This document shows, in pieces, positions 42,404 through 50,915 of a DNA stretch of 64,000 bases; position 1 is the first letter of the stretch; each line of letters starts with the position of its first letter. This DNA comes from JAITWN01 sp964437335 (GTDB lineage: Bacteria; Pseudomonadota; Gammaproteobacteria; SZUA-140). Position numbers and translations under genes: made by a program. The stretch is taken from assembly GCA_964437335.1 (NCBI GenBank), contig CAYTGL010000003.1, positions 77,183-141,182 of the forward strand, in the 5' to 3' direction. The notes beneath the pieces were generated by a model. It saw nothing but the letters and a program-made list of their open reading frames with translations, searched no databases and was not told where the DNA came from.

Positions 42404-42854
42404 GCGGTTGGCCTTCATTGCAGTGGGCCTGGCCGGGATTGGTATTGCCACGGCACTGATTCTCAACGCATTTCAGGGGAATCTCGTGTTCTTCTTCAGC
42501 CCCAGCCAGGTCGCCTCGCAAGAGGCGCCGATCGACCGCAAGTTCCGGCTCGGCGGGCTGGTCGAAGCGGGCAGCGTGGTACGCGCGGCCGACGGGCTGA
42601 CCGTGCGGTTTATCGTCACCGACACGGTCCAGAGCGTCCCGGTCGAGTATGTCGGTATCCTGCCCGACCTGTTCCGGGAGGGGCAGGGAGTAGTGACCCA
42701 GGGACGGCTCGGCGTGGATGGCCTGTTCCGGGCGGAAGAAGTGCTGGCGCGGCACGACGAGACCTACATGGCGCCTGAAGTCGCCGATGCGTTGAAACGG
42801 GCCGGCGCGACGGTGGGCAACGACGGGACTGCCGCAAAGGCGGTTTCGAACTGA
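42387..42854 (+). CDS. ccmE: Haem chaperone CcmE
   Basis: CcmE carries haem covalently in the periplasm. The 155-residue protein has an N-terminal anchor (LAFIAVGLAGIGIATALIL), an OB-fold barrel (FRLGGLVEAGSVVRA, VEYVGILPDLFREGQGVV) and the haem-binding HDETY, with His123 and Tyr127 in the HxxxY arrangement. Confidence 0.96.
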   Translation: MKPRHKRLAFIAVGLAGIGIATALILNAFQGNLVFFFSPSQVASQEAPIDRKFRLGGLVEAGSVVRAADGLTVRFIVTDTVQSVPVEYVGILPDLFREGQGVVTQGRLGVDGLFRAEEVLARHDETYMAPEVADALKRAGATVGNDGTAAKAVSN

Positions 42855-42876
42855 TGGATACAGGGGAGCAGAACCG

Positions 42877-44883
42877 ATGATTCCTGAAATCGGGCATTTC
42901 GCGCTGATCATGGCGCTGATGATGGCCATGGTACAGGCCGTGATGCCGCTCGTCGGCGCGGCCCGTGGCAACGTGACCTGGATGCGTATCGCAAGACCGA
43001 CTGCGCAGGGACAGCTGGTCTTTATCATCATCGCTTACCTCTGCCTGACATATGCGTTCGTCACTCATGATTATTCGGTTCAGTACGTCGTCAATCATTC
43101 GAATTCGAATCTCCCGCTGTACTATCGCATCTCGGCAGTCTGGGGCGGCCATGAGGGTTCACTGCTGTTGTGGATGATGATGCTGGGCGGATGGACCTTC
43201 GCCGTCAGCGTGCTCAGCCGTAATCTCCCGGACGACATGGTCGCCCGCGTCATCGGCGTGCTCGGTGTGGTCTCGATCGGTTTTCTGGTCTTCATACTGC
43301 TGACCTCGAATCCTTTCAACCGTCTGATCCCGGCGGCACCGGACGGCGGTGACCTGAATCCGCTGCTGCAGGATCCAGGATTGATCTTCCATCCGCCCCT
43401 GCTGTACATGGGTTACGTCGGCTTCTCGGTCGCGTACGCGTTCGCAATCGCCGCGCTGCTGAGTGGCCGGCTCGACGCCGCCTGGGCCCGCTGGTCGCGT
43501 CCGTGGACGACGGCAGCGTGGCTGTTTCTGACGCTCGGCATCGCGCTCGGCAGCTGGTGGGCCTACTATGAACTCGGTTGGGGCGGTTGGTGGTTCTGGG
43601 ATCCGGTAGAGAACGCGTCGTTCATGCCGTGGCTGGTCGGCACCGCGTTGATCCATTCACTCGCGGTCACCGAGAAGCGCGGCATCTTTAAAAGCTGGAC
43701 GGTGCTGCTCGCGATACTCGCGTTTTCGCTGAGCCTGCTCGGCACCTTCCTCGTGCGTTCCGGGGTGCTGACCTCGGTGCATTCCTTCGCGGTTGATCCG
43801 GCGCGCGGTATATTCATTCTCGGCATGCTGGTCGTTGCGATCGGCGGCTCGCTACTGCTGTTCGCATTGCGTGCCCCCAAGGTCAAGTCCGAAGGCGGTT
43901 TCAGTCCGTTTTCGCGCGAGACCCTGCTGTTGTCGAACAACGTGCTGCTGGTCGTTGCTTGCGGCACCGTGCTGCTCGGGTCGCTCTATCCACTGTTGCT
44001 CGATGCGCTGAATCTCGGCAAGATCTCGGTCGGCCCGCCGTATTTCAATGCGGTCTTCATCCCGCTGATGGTGCCGCTGGTTTTTCTGATGGGCATCGGC
44101 CCGATCGCGCGCTGGAAGAGGGCCGATCTGCCGGAGATTGCGGTGCGTCTGCGCTGGGCCTTCGCCAGCGCGATCGTCGTTGCGATCGCGATGCCGCTGC
44201 TTTATGGCGACTGGAGACCGCTGACTGCGCTCGGCTGGCTGATGGCTGCCTGGGTGATCGCGACCATCATTACCAACGTCGCCCGCCGTATCCGTATTGC
44301 GCGCGAGTCCGGGTCGGCGCCGTTTTCCCGACTATCGCGCAGTTACTGGGGCATGCAAGTCGCCCATTTCGGCATTGCGATCTTCATTATCGGGGTCACG
44401 ATGGTGAGCAGCTACGAGATCGAGCGCGACGTTCGCATGGAGATCGGTGACGTTGTGACAGTCGCCGGATACGATTTCCGCTTCGACGGCGCCATCGAGC
44501 GGCAAGGACCCAATTTCGACGCAGCGCGCGGCCACGTGACGGTGTTACGCAACGGCCGGCAGGTCACCGTAATGACCCCGGAGAAGCGGGTGTACTGGGT
44601 GCAGACGATGCCGATGACCCAGGCCTCGCTGCACACGACGCTGTTCCGCGACCTCTATGTCTCGCTCGGCGAGCCGGTAGGCGGCGGTGCGTGGAGTGTC
44701 CGTATCTATTACAAGCCGTTTGTCTGGTGGATCTGGGGCGGCTGTGCGCTGATGGCGATCGGCGGTGCGCTCGCGGCCAGCGACCGGCGCTATCGTATCG
44801 CGGTGCGCCGCAGGCATGAGGAGCATGGCAAGGTCGACGATCGCACGGCGTCGACCGGCAAGCTGGCGGAGGCCAAGCGTTGA
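42877..44883 (+). CDS. ccmF: Cytochrome c haem lyase subunit CcmF
   Basis: CcmF transfers haem from CcmE to the apocytochrome. The 668-residue polytopic protein contains the WWD motif (GWGGWWFWDPVENASFMPWL), the VWGGHEGSLLLW stretch and a periplasmic domain (VTVAGYDFRFDGAIERQGPNF) before the last helix. It ends by overlapping the ccmG start. Confidence 0.96.
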   Translation: MIPEIGHFALIMALMMAMVQAVMPLVGAARGNVTWMRIARPTAQGQLVFIIIAYLCLTYAFVTHDYSVQYVVNHSNSNLPLYYRISAVWGGHEGSLLLWMMMLGGWTFAVSVLSRNLPDDMVARVIGVLGVVSIGFLVFILLTSNPFNRLIPAAPDGGDLNPLLQDPGLIFHPPLLYMGYVGFSVAYAFAIAALLSGRLDAAWARWSRPWTTAAWLFLTLGIALGSWWAYYELGWGGWWFWDPVENASFMPWLVGTALIHSLAVTEKRGIFKSWTVLLAILAFSLSLLGTFLVRSGVLTSVHSFAVDPARGIFILGMLVVAIGGSLLLFALRAPKVKSEGGFSPFSRETLLLSNNVLLVVACGTVLLGSLYPLLLDALNLGKISVGPPYFNAVFIPLMVPLVFLMGIGPIARWKRADLPEIAVRLRWAFASAIVVAIAMPLLYGDWRPLTALGWLMAAWVIATIITNVARRIRIARESGSAPFSRLSRSYWGMQVAHFGIAIFIIGVTMVSSYEIERDVRMEIGDVVTVAGYDFRFDGAIERQGPNFDAARGHVTVLRNGRQVTVMTPEKRVYWVQTMPMTQASLHTTLFRDLYVSLGEPVGGGAWSVRIYYKPFVWWIWGGCALMAIGGALAASDRRYRIAVRRRHEEHGKVDDRTASTGKLAEAKR

Positions 44884-45407
44884 GCATTCGCTACCTGATC
44901 CCCCTCGGCGTGTTTCTGGCCCTGTCCGGATTCCTCGGCGCCGGGTTGTTCCTGAATCCTGGCAAGATCCCGTCACCGCTGATCGGCAAACCGGCACCGG
45001 ATTTCCAGTTGCCCCGGCTGCACGATCCGACGCAACTCGTCTCGAACCGGGATTTGGAGGGGAAGGTCTGGATGCTGAATGTCTGGGCCTCTTGGTGCGT
45101 GTCCTGCCGCTATGAGCATCCCTTGCTCGTTGAGCTTGCTCGCCAGCAGATCCTGCCGATCTACGGGCTGAACTACAAGGATAAGCGGGACGAAGCGATC
45201 GACTGGCTCCGTAAGTTCGGCGATCCCTATAACCACAGTGTGTACGATCCTGACGGTCGGGTCGGCATGGACTACGGCGTCTACGGCGTGCCGGAAACCT
45301 ATGTGATCGATGCCGAAGGCGTGATCCGCTACAAGCACATCGGCCCGATCACCGCCGAGGCGTTGCAGAATGCGATCCTGCCATTGATCCGCGAACTGCA
45401 AGGCTGA
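44880..45407 (+). CDS. ccmG: Thiol:disulphide oxidoreductase CcmG (DsbE)
   Basis: CcmG keeps apocytochrome haem-site cysteines reduced. The 175-residue protein has an N-terminal anchor (YLIPLGVFLALSGFLGAGLFL) and a thioredoxin fold with WASWCVSCRYEHP; many family members carry WCPTC, so the CVSC spacer is a variant. GVPETYVIDAEGVIRYKHIGP is the family's conserved end. The start is TTG 44880, overlapping the ccmF stop. Confidence 0.92.
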   Translation: MSIRYLIPLGVFLALSGFLGAGLFLNPGKIPSPLIGKPAPDFQLPRLHDPTQLVSNRDLEGKVWMLNVWASWCVSCRYEHPLLVELARQQILPIYGLNYKDKRDEAIDWLRKFGDPYNHSVYDPDGRVGMDYGVYGVPETYVIDAEGVIRYKHIGPITAEALQNAILPLIRELQG

Positions 45408-45408
45408 G

Positions 45409-45957
45409 ATGGTGACATGCATGGGATTCAAATATGAAAACACCGGCGCACCGCTGGCAGCCGTCGTGTTCGCGCTGATTACCGGAATGGTCGTGCTCGT
45501 GGCGCCGGGAAACGGCGGACAGGCTCATGCCGCGCAGGCCATCCCGCTGGCTGACCAGCCGGAGATGCAGGCGCGCATGAAGCGCCTCGAGTATGAACTG
45601 CGCTGCCTGGTCTGCCAGGCGGAGTCGGTCGCCGAATCCCAGTCCGAATTTTCCCAGGACATCCGCCGCGAGGTCGCGCGAATGATGCAGGCAGGGATGA
45701 CAGACCAGGAGATCCGCCAATTCCTGGTCGACCGCTACGGCGATTTTATCCTGTTCAGGCCGCCGGTAAACTCGGCCACCGCCCTGCTGTGGTATGGGCC
45801 GTTGCTGTTGCTCGTGATCGGCGCCGTCGTGATCGGCGTGATCCTGATGCGCCGGCGTCGTCCGGAGGCCAACGCGGCGGTACTCAGCGATGAAGACCAC
45901 AGGCGCGCGGTCAGCCTGCTGGCCCCAGGCGAGGGCAAGGGAGAAAGTGGCGGATGA
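45409..45957 (+). CDS. ccmH: Cytochrome c maturation protein CcmH
   Basis: CcmH is a membrane-anchored thiol protein that works with CcmG on apocytochrome cysteines. The 182-residue precursor has a signal segment, the redox motif LRCLVCQAESVAES, the VDRYGDFILFRPPV stretch and a C-terminal helix (YGPLLLLVIGAVVIGVIL). ATG 45421 is an alternative start. It overlaps ccmI by four bases. Confidence 0.94.
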   Translation: MVTCMGFKYENTGAPLAAVVFALITGMVVLVAPGNGGQAHAAQAIPLADQPEMQARMKRLEYELRCLVCQAESVAESQSEFSQDIRREVARMMQAGMTDQEIRQFLVDRYGDFILFRPPVNSATALLWYGPLLLLVIGAVVIGVILMRRRRPEANAAVLSDEDHRRAVSLLAPGEGKGESGG

Positions 45958-47219
45958 TCGTATTCTATATCGCTGTCGCGCTGCTGATACTGGCGGCCCT
46001 GCTGTTCATCGTCCCGCCTCTGCTCAGGCGCGATCAGGATGAGGTCACGACCGATCGCCGCTCGCTGAATATATCGATCTACCAGGACCAGTTCCTGGAA
46101 CTTGAGCGTGATCTGGCGAACGACGTCATTACCCGGGAACAGTTCGAACAGAGCAAACAAGAACTCGAGCGCCGGCTGCTCGATGACGTCTCGGAGCTCG
46201 ACGTCACCGCCCCCGGCAAGAAGCCGGGCAGGAATCGCGCAGCGGTCATCAGCGCCGTGGTCGTCGCCGGGCTGGTGCCGCTGCTCGCGACCGCCGTCTA
46301 CATGCAAACCGGCAGCCCGACCGCAATCACCGGCGAGGTGCCGGCGACGGCAATGGCAACCCCCGGCGGTCACGACCTGCAGCAACAGATAGACCAGATG
46401 GTCGCCCGTCTCGAGCAGCGCCTCAATGATAATCCGGATGACGTCGAAGGCTGGACGATGCTCGGCCGATCCTATCTCGCGCTGGAACGTTTCGATCGCG
46501 CCTTGCCGGCGCTGGATCGCGCGGTATCGCTCGGCGGAAATGACCCGCAGTTACTCGTCGATTACGCTGATGTGCTGGCGATGACGACCAACAATATGTC
46601 GCTCGAGGGACGGCCGATGGAACTGATCGAGCAGGCGCTGGCGATCGATCCGAACAACCAGAAGGGCCTGTGGCTTGCCGGCACTGCAGAATATGAACGG
46701 ATGAATTTTGACGGTGCGCTCGTGTACTGGCGGCGACTGCAGGCACTGGTGCCGCCAGGTTCGGATGCCGCGCGGGCCATGCAGGGCAATATCGCCGAGG
46801 TCGAGTCACTGAAGAGAGAAAGCGGGGTGACGCCCGCCCCGGCGCCGCCTCCGGTCGCGGCCGTGGCGACGGGCAGGACCGTCAAGGGTACGATCGGTAT
46901 CGACGAGGCCCTGCGCGCTCGAGTCGATCCCGCGGATACGGTCTTCATCTTCGCTCGCGCCGCTCAGGGGCCGCGCATGCCGCTCGCGGTGCTGCGCGCC
47001 GCGGTCCGCGACCTGCCGATGGATTACACGCTCGATGATTCGATGGCGATGGATCCATCGCTGAGTCTGTCCCGATTCGAGGAAGTCGTGGTCGTTGCAC
47101 GGATCTCGCGCAGCGGCAGCGCGATGGCGGAGAGCGGTGATCTGCAGGGGATGAGCGGCGTCATACGCACCGGTGGCGAAGATTCCGCGCGCATTGTGAT
47201 CAACGAGGTGATCCCTTAG
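45954..47219 (+). CDS. ccmI: Cytochrome c maturation TPR protein CcmI
   Basis: The 421-residue protein has two N-terminal membrane helices, the first being MIVFYIAVALLILAALLFIV, a charged stretch with YQDQFLELERDL, TPR repeats (GWTMLGRSYLALERFDRALPAL, KGLWLAGTAEYERMNFDGAL) and a C-terminal beta domain ending near GDLQGMSG. CcmI binds apocytochrome C termini and passes them to CcmF and CcmH. It is the last ccm gene in the operon. Confidence 0.93.
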   Translation: MIVFYIAVALLILAALLFIVPPLLRRDQDEVTTDRRSLNISIYQDQFLELERDLANDVITREQFEQSKQELERRLLDDVSELDVTAPGKKPGRNRAAVISAVVVAGLVPLLATAVYMQTGSPTAITGEVPATAMATPGGHDLQQQIDQMVARLEQRLNDNPDDVEGWTMLGRSYLALERFDRALPALDRAVSLGGNDPQLLVDYADVLAMTTNNMSLEGRPMELIEQALAIDPNNQKGLWLAGTAEYERMNFDGALVYWRRLQALVPPGSDAARAMQGNIAEVESLKRESGVTPAPAPPPVAAVATGRTVKGTIGIDEALRARVDPADTVFIFARAAQGPRMPLAVLRAAVRDLPMDYTLDDSMAMDPSLSLSRFEEVVVVARISRSGSAMAESGDLQGMSGVIRTGGEDSARIVINEVIP

Positions 47220-47259
47220 CCCGTTTGCCGCGATGACGCAGGCGAGCGGCGACGGGAAT

Positions 47260-47808
47260 ATGAATTCGGCGGGCATTGCCGCATGGCTTGTGCTGGCCGT
47301 TACGCTGGCCGCGGCGACAGGCTGCAATCAGAAGCCCCCCGCCGACCGGCTCATCGAGGGCCGGCCATTCCCGCATCTGTTGCTGCATGATTTCGACGGC
47401 GCGGTCCGGTCGATCGAGGATTATCGCGGCCGTGTGGTCGTATTGAATGTCTGGGCGACCTGGTGCCCGCCCTGCCGCAAGGAACTGCCAAGCCTCGAGC
47501 GACTGCACGGGAGACTTGATCCGGGACGCTTCGCGGTGATCGGGGTGTCGATCGACAATGATGCGGAGATCGCCCAGGAATTTCTGCTCGACCGCGGAGT
47601 CACCTTCAAGAATTATCTCGACCTCGGGGGCGCGTCTGCCGGCAGGGTTCTCGGCATCCGGGTCTATCCCGATACCTTCATTATCTCGCGGGAAGGCGTT
47701 CTGCTGCGCAAGGTCGTCGGTGAGCGCGAGTGGGACGCGTCCGGGCTGGTCGAGGCGCTGGAGTCCGCCTGGCAGGGGGATACGAGCGACCTGCTGAGCA
47801 CCCTGTAG
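47260..47808 (+). CDS. TlpA-like thioredoxin-fold lipoprotein
   Basis: The 182-residue product has a lipoprotein signal (AAWLVLAVTLAAATGC) and a TlpA/ResA-type thioredoxin domain with WATWCPPCRKELPSLERL and the VYPDTFIISREG cis-proline loop. It follows ccmI closely and may supply reductant for cytochrome maturation, besides CcmG. ATG 47233 is an alternative start, but GACGGGA before ATG 47260 looks better. Confidence 0.85.
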   Translation: MNSAGIAAWLVLAVTLAAATGCNQKPPADRLIEGRPFPHLLLHDFDGAVRSIEDYRGRVVVLNVWATWCPPCRKELPSLERLHGRLDPGRFAVIGVSIDNDAEIAQEFLLDRGVTFKNYLDLGGASAGRVLGIRVYPDTFIISREGVLLRKVVGEREWDASGLVEALESAWQGDTSDLLSTL

Positions 47809-47907
47809 CAGGGGCGGCGTTCCTGCCTTCGCGCGGTCATTGTGATGTAGTCTGGCCGCCGGGGGTATGCGAAAATGTGCCAACACCCATGCATGAGGAG
47901 GGGAGTG

Positions 47908-48270
47908 ATGCGCGTGCAGCGATCAGGATTTCAGGGCCGCCCCGGCCGGATCGGTTCGGCGCGGGCGATTGCGCCGGCGATTGCTCTGGGGCTGGGCATG
48001 CTGCTCGGGACAACCGGCGCCGCGATTGCCGCCGATCCCACCAAGGGGCGCGTGATCTACATGTCGCAATGCCAGAACTGCCATGGTGCGAATGGCGTCG
48101 GGCAGCTTCCCGGTATGCCGGATTTCTCGCGTGGAGAGTCGCTGTTCCGGCCCGACACAGAACTCGTCAGGGTGATCTTCGCCGGGCGCGGCATGATGCC
48201 TGCCTACCGGGGGATGTTCACCGAGGAAGAGTTGCTCGACGTCGTCGCCTATTTGAGAACCCTGCGCTAG
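47908..48270 (+). CDS. Monohaem class I cytochrome c
   Basis: The 120-residue precursor has a signal peptide ending AIA and one haem site (CQNCHGANGVGQ), with an axial methionine available in GRGMMPAYRGMFTEEELLDVVAYLRTL. This is the small soluble cytochrome c pattern. GGAGGGGAG lies just before the ATG. The gene ends exactly where the next lipoprotein gene begins, so the two are co-transcribed. It may be the electron carrier served by this second redox block. Confidence 0.88.
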   Translation: MRVQRSGFQGRPGRIGSARAIAPAIALGLGMLLGTTGAAIAADPTKGRVIYMSQCQNCHGANGVGQLPGMPDFSRGESLFRPDTELVRVIFAGRGMMPAYRGMFTEEELLDVVAYLRTLR

Positions 48271-49398
48271 ATGTCGCGCATTGTCATCCTCACCGTCGCT
48301 GTTGTGTTGACGGCGCTCCAGCTCACCGCCTGTTCAGATCCTGCGCCCGGGCCCGACGCGCGGGGTTCCGTCGCGGACGGGAATCCGCGATCGTCCCCGC
48401 CCGGTATCACCGACACTGCGCTGCAGGTGCTCGAGACCTTTGAGGTCGGCCCCGATGTCTACGTCCGCACGCTGTTTGTTGACGAGCGTCGTGGTTCGAT
48501 ATGGGTCGGTACCTCACTCGGGGTACACGAGGTTGATCTCGGGACCTATGATCTGAAAAACACCTTCACGCGAGAAAACGGTCTTGCCAACGAATACGTG
48601 TTTGCGGCGCTCGCTGACAGCGAGGGCGGTGCCTGGTTCGGCACCAACGGGGGCGGTCTTTCCCACTGGCGCGACGGCGAATGGAAGACCTGGTTTCCGA
48701 TGCACGGGCTTGCGGACTACTGGGTGTATGCGCTCGGCGAGGCGTCGCCCGGCGTCCTGTGGATCGGTACCTGGTATGGCGCGAATCGCCTCGATACCGC
48801 GACCGGCCGTCTCGAGACCTTCCTCGACGATCTGGTCAACGAATGGGTTTATGGCATCGGCGTCGATTCGCGCGGGCAGGTCTGGTTCGGTACCGAGGGC
48901 GGTATCTCGATGTATGACGGTGCTGCGTGGCGCGAATGGACACATGAAGACGGACTCGGGGCACCCAACGAGGCCGGTCTGCCGCCGAGCGTCAATACCG
49001 GTCTTGGTACCCGCTCGCGACATGATCTCAGTGTGCAGGCGCAGGGTGGCGAGACTTACAACCCGAACTATGTCTTCTGTATCCGGATCGGGCGCGACGA
49101 TGCCGTGTGGGCCGGCACCTGGGGCGGCGGCGCAAGTCGTTTCGATGGCAGGACGTGGAAGAATCTGACGTCGCGCGACGGTTTGGCGGGTGATGTCGTG
49201 TTTGCGATCGTCGAGGATGCCAAAGGTGTGATGTGGTTTGGTACCGACAAGGGCCTGTCGCGCTACGACGGAAAGAACTGGCGGACGATCGGCGCCGCTG
49301 ACGGGTTGCTCGGGGATGCGGTGTATGCGCTGGCGGCGGTTGGTGATGAGATCTGGGCGGGGACGCGGCGCGGTGTTGCGCGTATCGGGTTACAATAA
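48271..49398 (+). CDS. Beta-propeller lipoprotein (two-component regulator propeller type)
   Basis: The 375-residue product has a lipobox (LTAC) and repeats of the sensor-propeller pattern, with GLANEYVFAALADSEGGAWFGTNGGGLS, GLADYWVYALGEASPGVLWIGTWYGANR and GLAGDVVFAIVEDAKGVMWFGTDKGLSRYDG. Such propellers are usually the periplasmic half of hybrid histidine kinases; here no kinase follows. It starts on the base after the monohaem cytochrome stop. A related membrane-anchored propeller is encoded downstream at 49610. Confidence 0.82.
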   Translation: MSRIVILTVAVVLTALQLTACSDPAPGPDARGSVADGNPRSSPPGITDTALQVLETFEVGPDVYVRTLFVDERRGSIWVGTSLGVHEVDLGTYDLKNTFTRENGLANEYVFAALADSEGGAWFGTNGGGLSHWRDGEWKTWFPMHGLADYWVYALGEASPGVLWIGTWYGANRLDTATGRLETFLDDLVNEWVYGIGVDSRGQVWFGTEGGISMYDGAAWREWTHEDGLGAPNEAGLPPSVNTGLGTRSRHDLSVQAQGGETYNPNYVFCIRIGRDDAVWAGTWGGGASRFDGRTWKNLTSRDGLAGDVVFAIVEDAKGVMWFGTDKGLSRYDGKNWRTIGAADGLLGDAVYALAAVGDEIWAGTRRGVARIGLQ

Positions 49399-49458
49399 CG
49401 GTATCCTGCAGTATGATGAAACTTGCCGGTGACAGGGATACCCTTGTACATGTGGTTC

Positions 49459-49566
49459 GAAGTCGGTGGATCTCGTGTTACAGGACACGCTGTGAATACG
49501 TCCCTGTACGCTCGACGCCCGCATCCCTGCGGGCGACGGTCCCGTAACACGAGATCCACCGGCTTC
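49459..49566. repeat. Long inverted repeat with nested hairpin
   Basis: Arms of 23 bases (49459-49481 and 49544-49566, core GGTGGATCTCGTGTTAC) pair with one mismatch. Inside, GCCCGCA and TGCGGGC (49517-49534) form a second hairpin around TCCC. It fills the gap between the two propeller genes and encodes nothing; a REP or MITE-like palindromic element is likely. Confidence 0.75.
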
Positions 49567-49609
49567 TTGCAACCATACGCAGTATCGGCCCTCTGGATAA
49601 TCAGGCATC

Positions 49610-50884
49610 ATGAAACTCGATCATAAATCCCTGGCCCTGCTCGTGCTGGTGATCGGCGCGCTGGTCGTCGGTAGTTATTTGATGGGTCAGCAGCGGGCGT
49701 CGACCGGGAGCAGTGCGGAATCTGTCGCGACAACGCCGGCGGCTCCCGCTGCGCGACCGAACAGCGTGGATTCGCGCCTGCCATCGGATCATCCGCAGCT
49801 GGCCGGAGGCGGTAACCGCCCACCAGTCGGCGGTACGCGGTCGCTGACGCAAGGCAATCTGCCGTTTACACATTTCCGGGTCGGTAATCGCAACGTCAAG
49901 GGCTTGATGATCGACGGGAAGGTCGCGTGGATCGGGACTTCGGGCGGGATGATTCGTTACGACACAGCGACCGAGGCCCATGAGGTCTTCGACAACCGGG
50001 TCGAAGGCATCCTGTCGAACGGTATCTTTCATGTCAGCAAGCTCGACGACAGGATCGTCGCCGGCACTTATGGCGGCGGGATGTCGCTGTTCGATCCCGC
50101 AACCGGCAAATGGAAGAACTACAACATTCCGGACGGTCTGGCGGACCAGTTTGTCTATGGCGTTATCAAGGCTGGAGACGGCGATATCTGGATCGCGACC
50201 TGGTCCGGCGTCAACCGCGTGCGCGGCGGCGATCTCGATGACCGGGGCAAGTGGGAGACCTTTACCGTCGAGAATACGAATGGCGGTTTGCCGAATCCCT
50301 GGGTCTATGGCTTGAGCGAGGGCTTGAACGGGGACATGTGGTTCGCGACCGAAGAAGGGTTGGCCCGCTTCCGGAACGGCGAGTGGAAAAACTGGAAGCA
50401 CAAGGACGGCCTGGGCGCAGGCTATGAGATCGTCAAGGACTCGATACAGTTCAGCAACGACCCGGCAGCGTATTCCGACCACCATGCGCAACAGCAGGCG
50501 GATCTCGGAATGGAGGAGCACGGGGTTGCCTACAATCCGAATTATGTCATCTCGCTCGCCGTCGACAGGCAGGGCATCGTCTGGGCCGGCACCTGGGGTG
50601 GCGGGCTGGCGCGCTTCGACGGTCGTGAGTGGCGCAATTTCACGACCGCGGACGGCCTGCCTGGCAATCATATCTTCATGCTGCATCTCGGTGAGGACGG
50701 ACGCCTGTGGATCGGCACCAGTCACGGTCTTGCACGCCTGAATCAGGACGGGAGCAGTTTTTCGGTAATGACCACGGCCGACGGCCTGTTTGCCGATAAT
50801 GTCTTTTCGATGTCCCTGGCCGATGACGGTTCGCTGTGGGCCGGAAGTTTCGGCGGGGTGGCCCGGATCACCTCGATCCACTGA
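49610..50884 (+). CDS. Membrane-anchored beta-propeller protein
   Basis: The 424-residue product has an N-terminal anchor (SLALLVLVIGALVVGSYLMG), a disordered Ala/Pro/Ser linker and propeller repeats like those of the lipoprotein encoded at 48271 (GLADQFVYGVIKAGDGDIWIATWSGVNR, YVISLAVDRQGIVWAGTWGGGLARFDG, NHIFMLHLGEDGRLWIGTSHGLARL). The two share the GTWGGG blade signature and are probably duplicates. It is followed after 31 bases by a GGDEF-EAL gene, so it may sense a periplasmic signal for that protein. Confidence 0.82.
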   Translation: MKLDHKSLALLVLVIGALVVGSYLMGQQRASTGSSAESVATTPAAPAARPNSVDSRLPSDHPQLAGGGNRPPVGGTRSLTQGNLPFTHFRVGNRNVKGLMIDGKVAWIGTSGGMIRYDTATEAHEVFDNRVEGILSNGIFHVSKLDDRIVAGTYGGGMSLFDPATGKWKNYNIPDGLADQFVYGVIKAGDGDIWIATWSGVNRVRGGDLDDRGKWETFTVENTNGGLPNPWVYGLSEGLNGDMWFATEEGLARFRNGEWKNWKHKDGLGAGYEIVKDSIQFSNDPAAYSDHHAQQQADLGMEEHGVAYNPNYVISLAVDRQGIVWAGTWGGGLARFDGREWRNFTTADGLPGNHIFMLHLGEDGRLWIGTSHGLARLNQDGSSFSVMTTADGLFADNVFSMSLADDGSLWAGSFGGVARITSIH

Positions 50885-50915
50885 TGGCAGCCTGACTGTA
50901 ACGGACTGACTCCAG

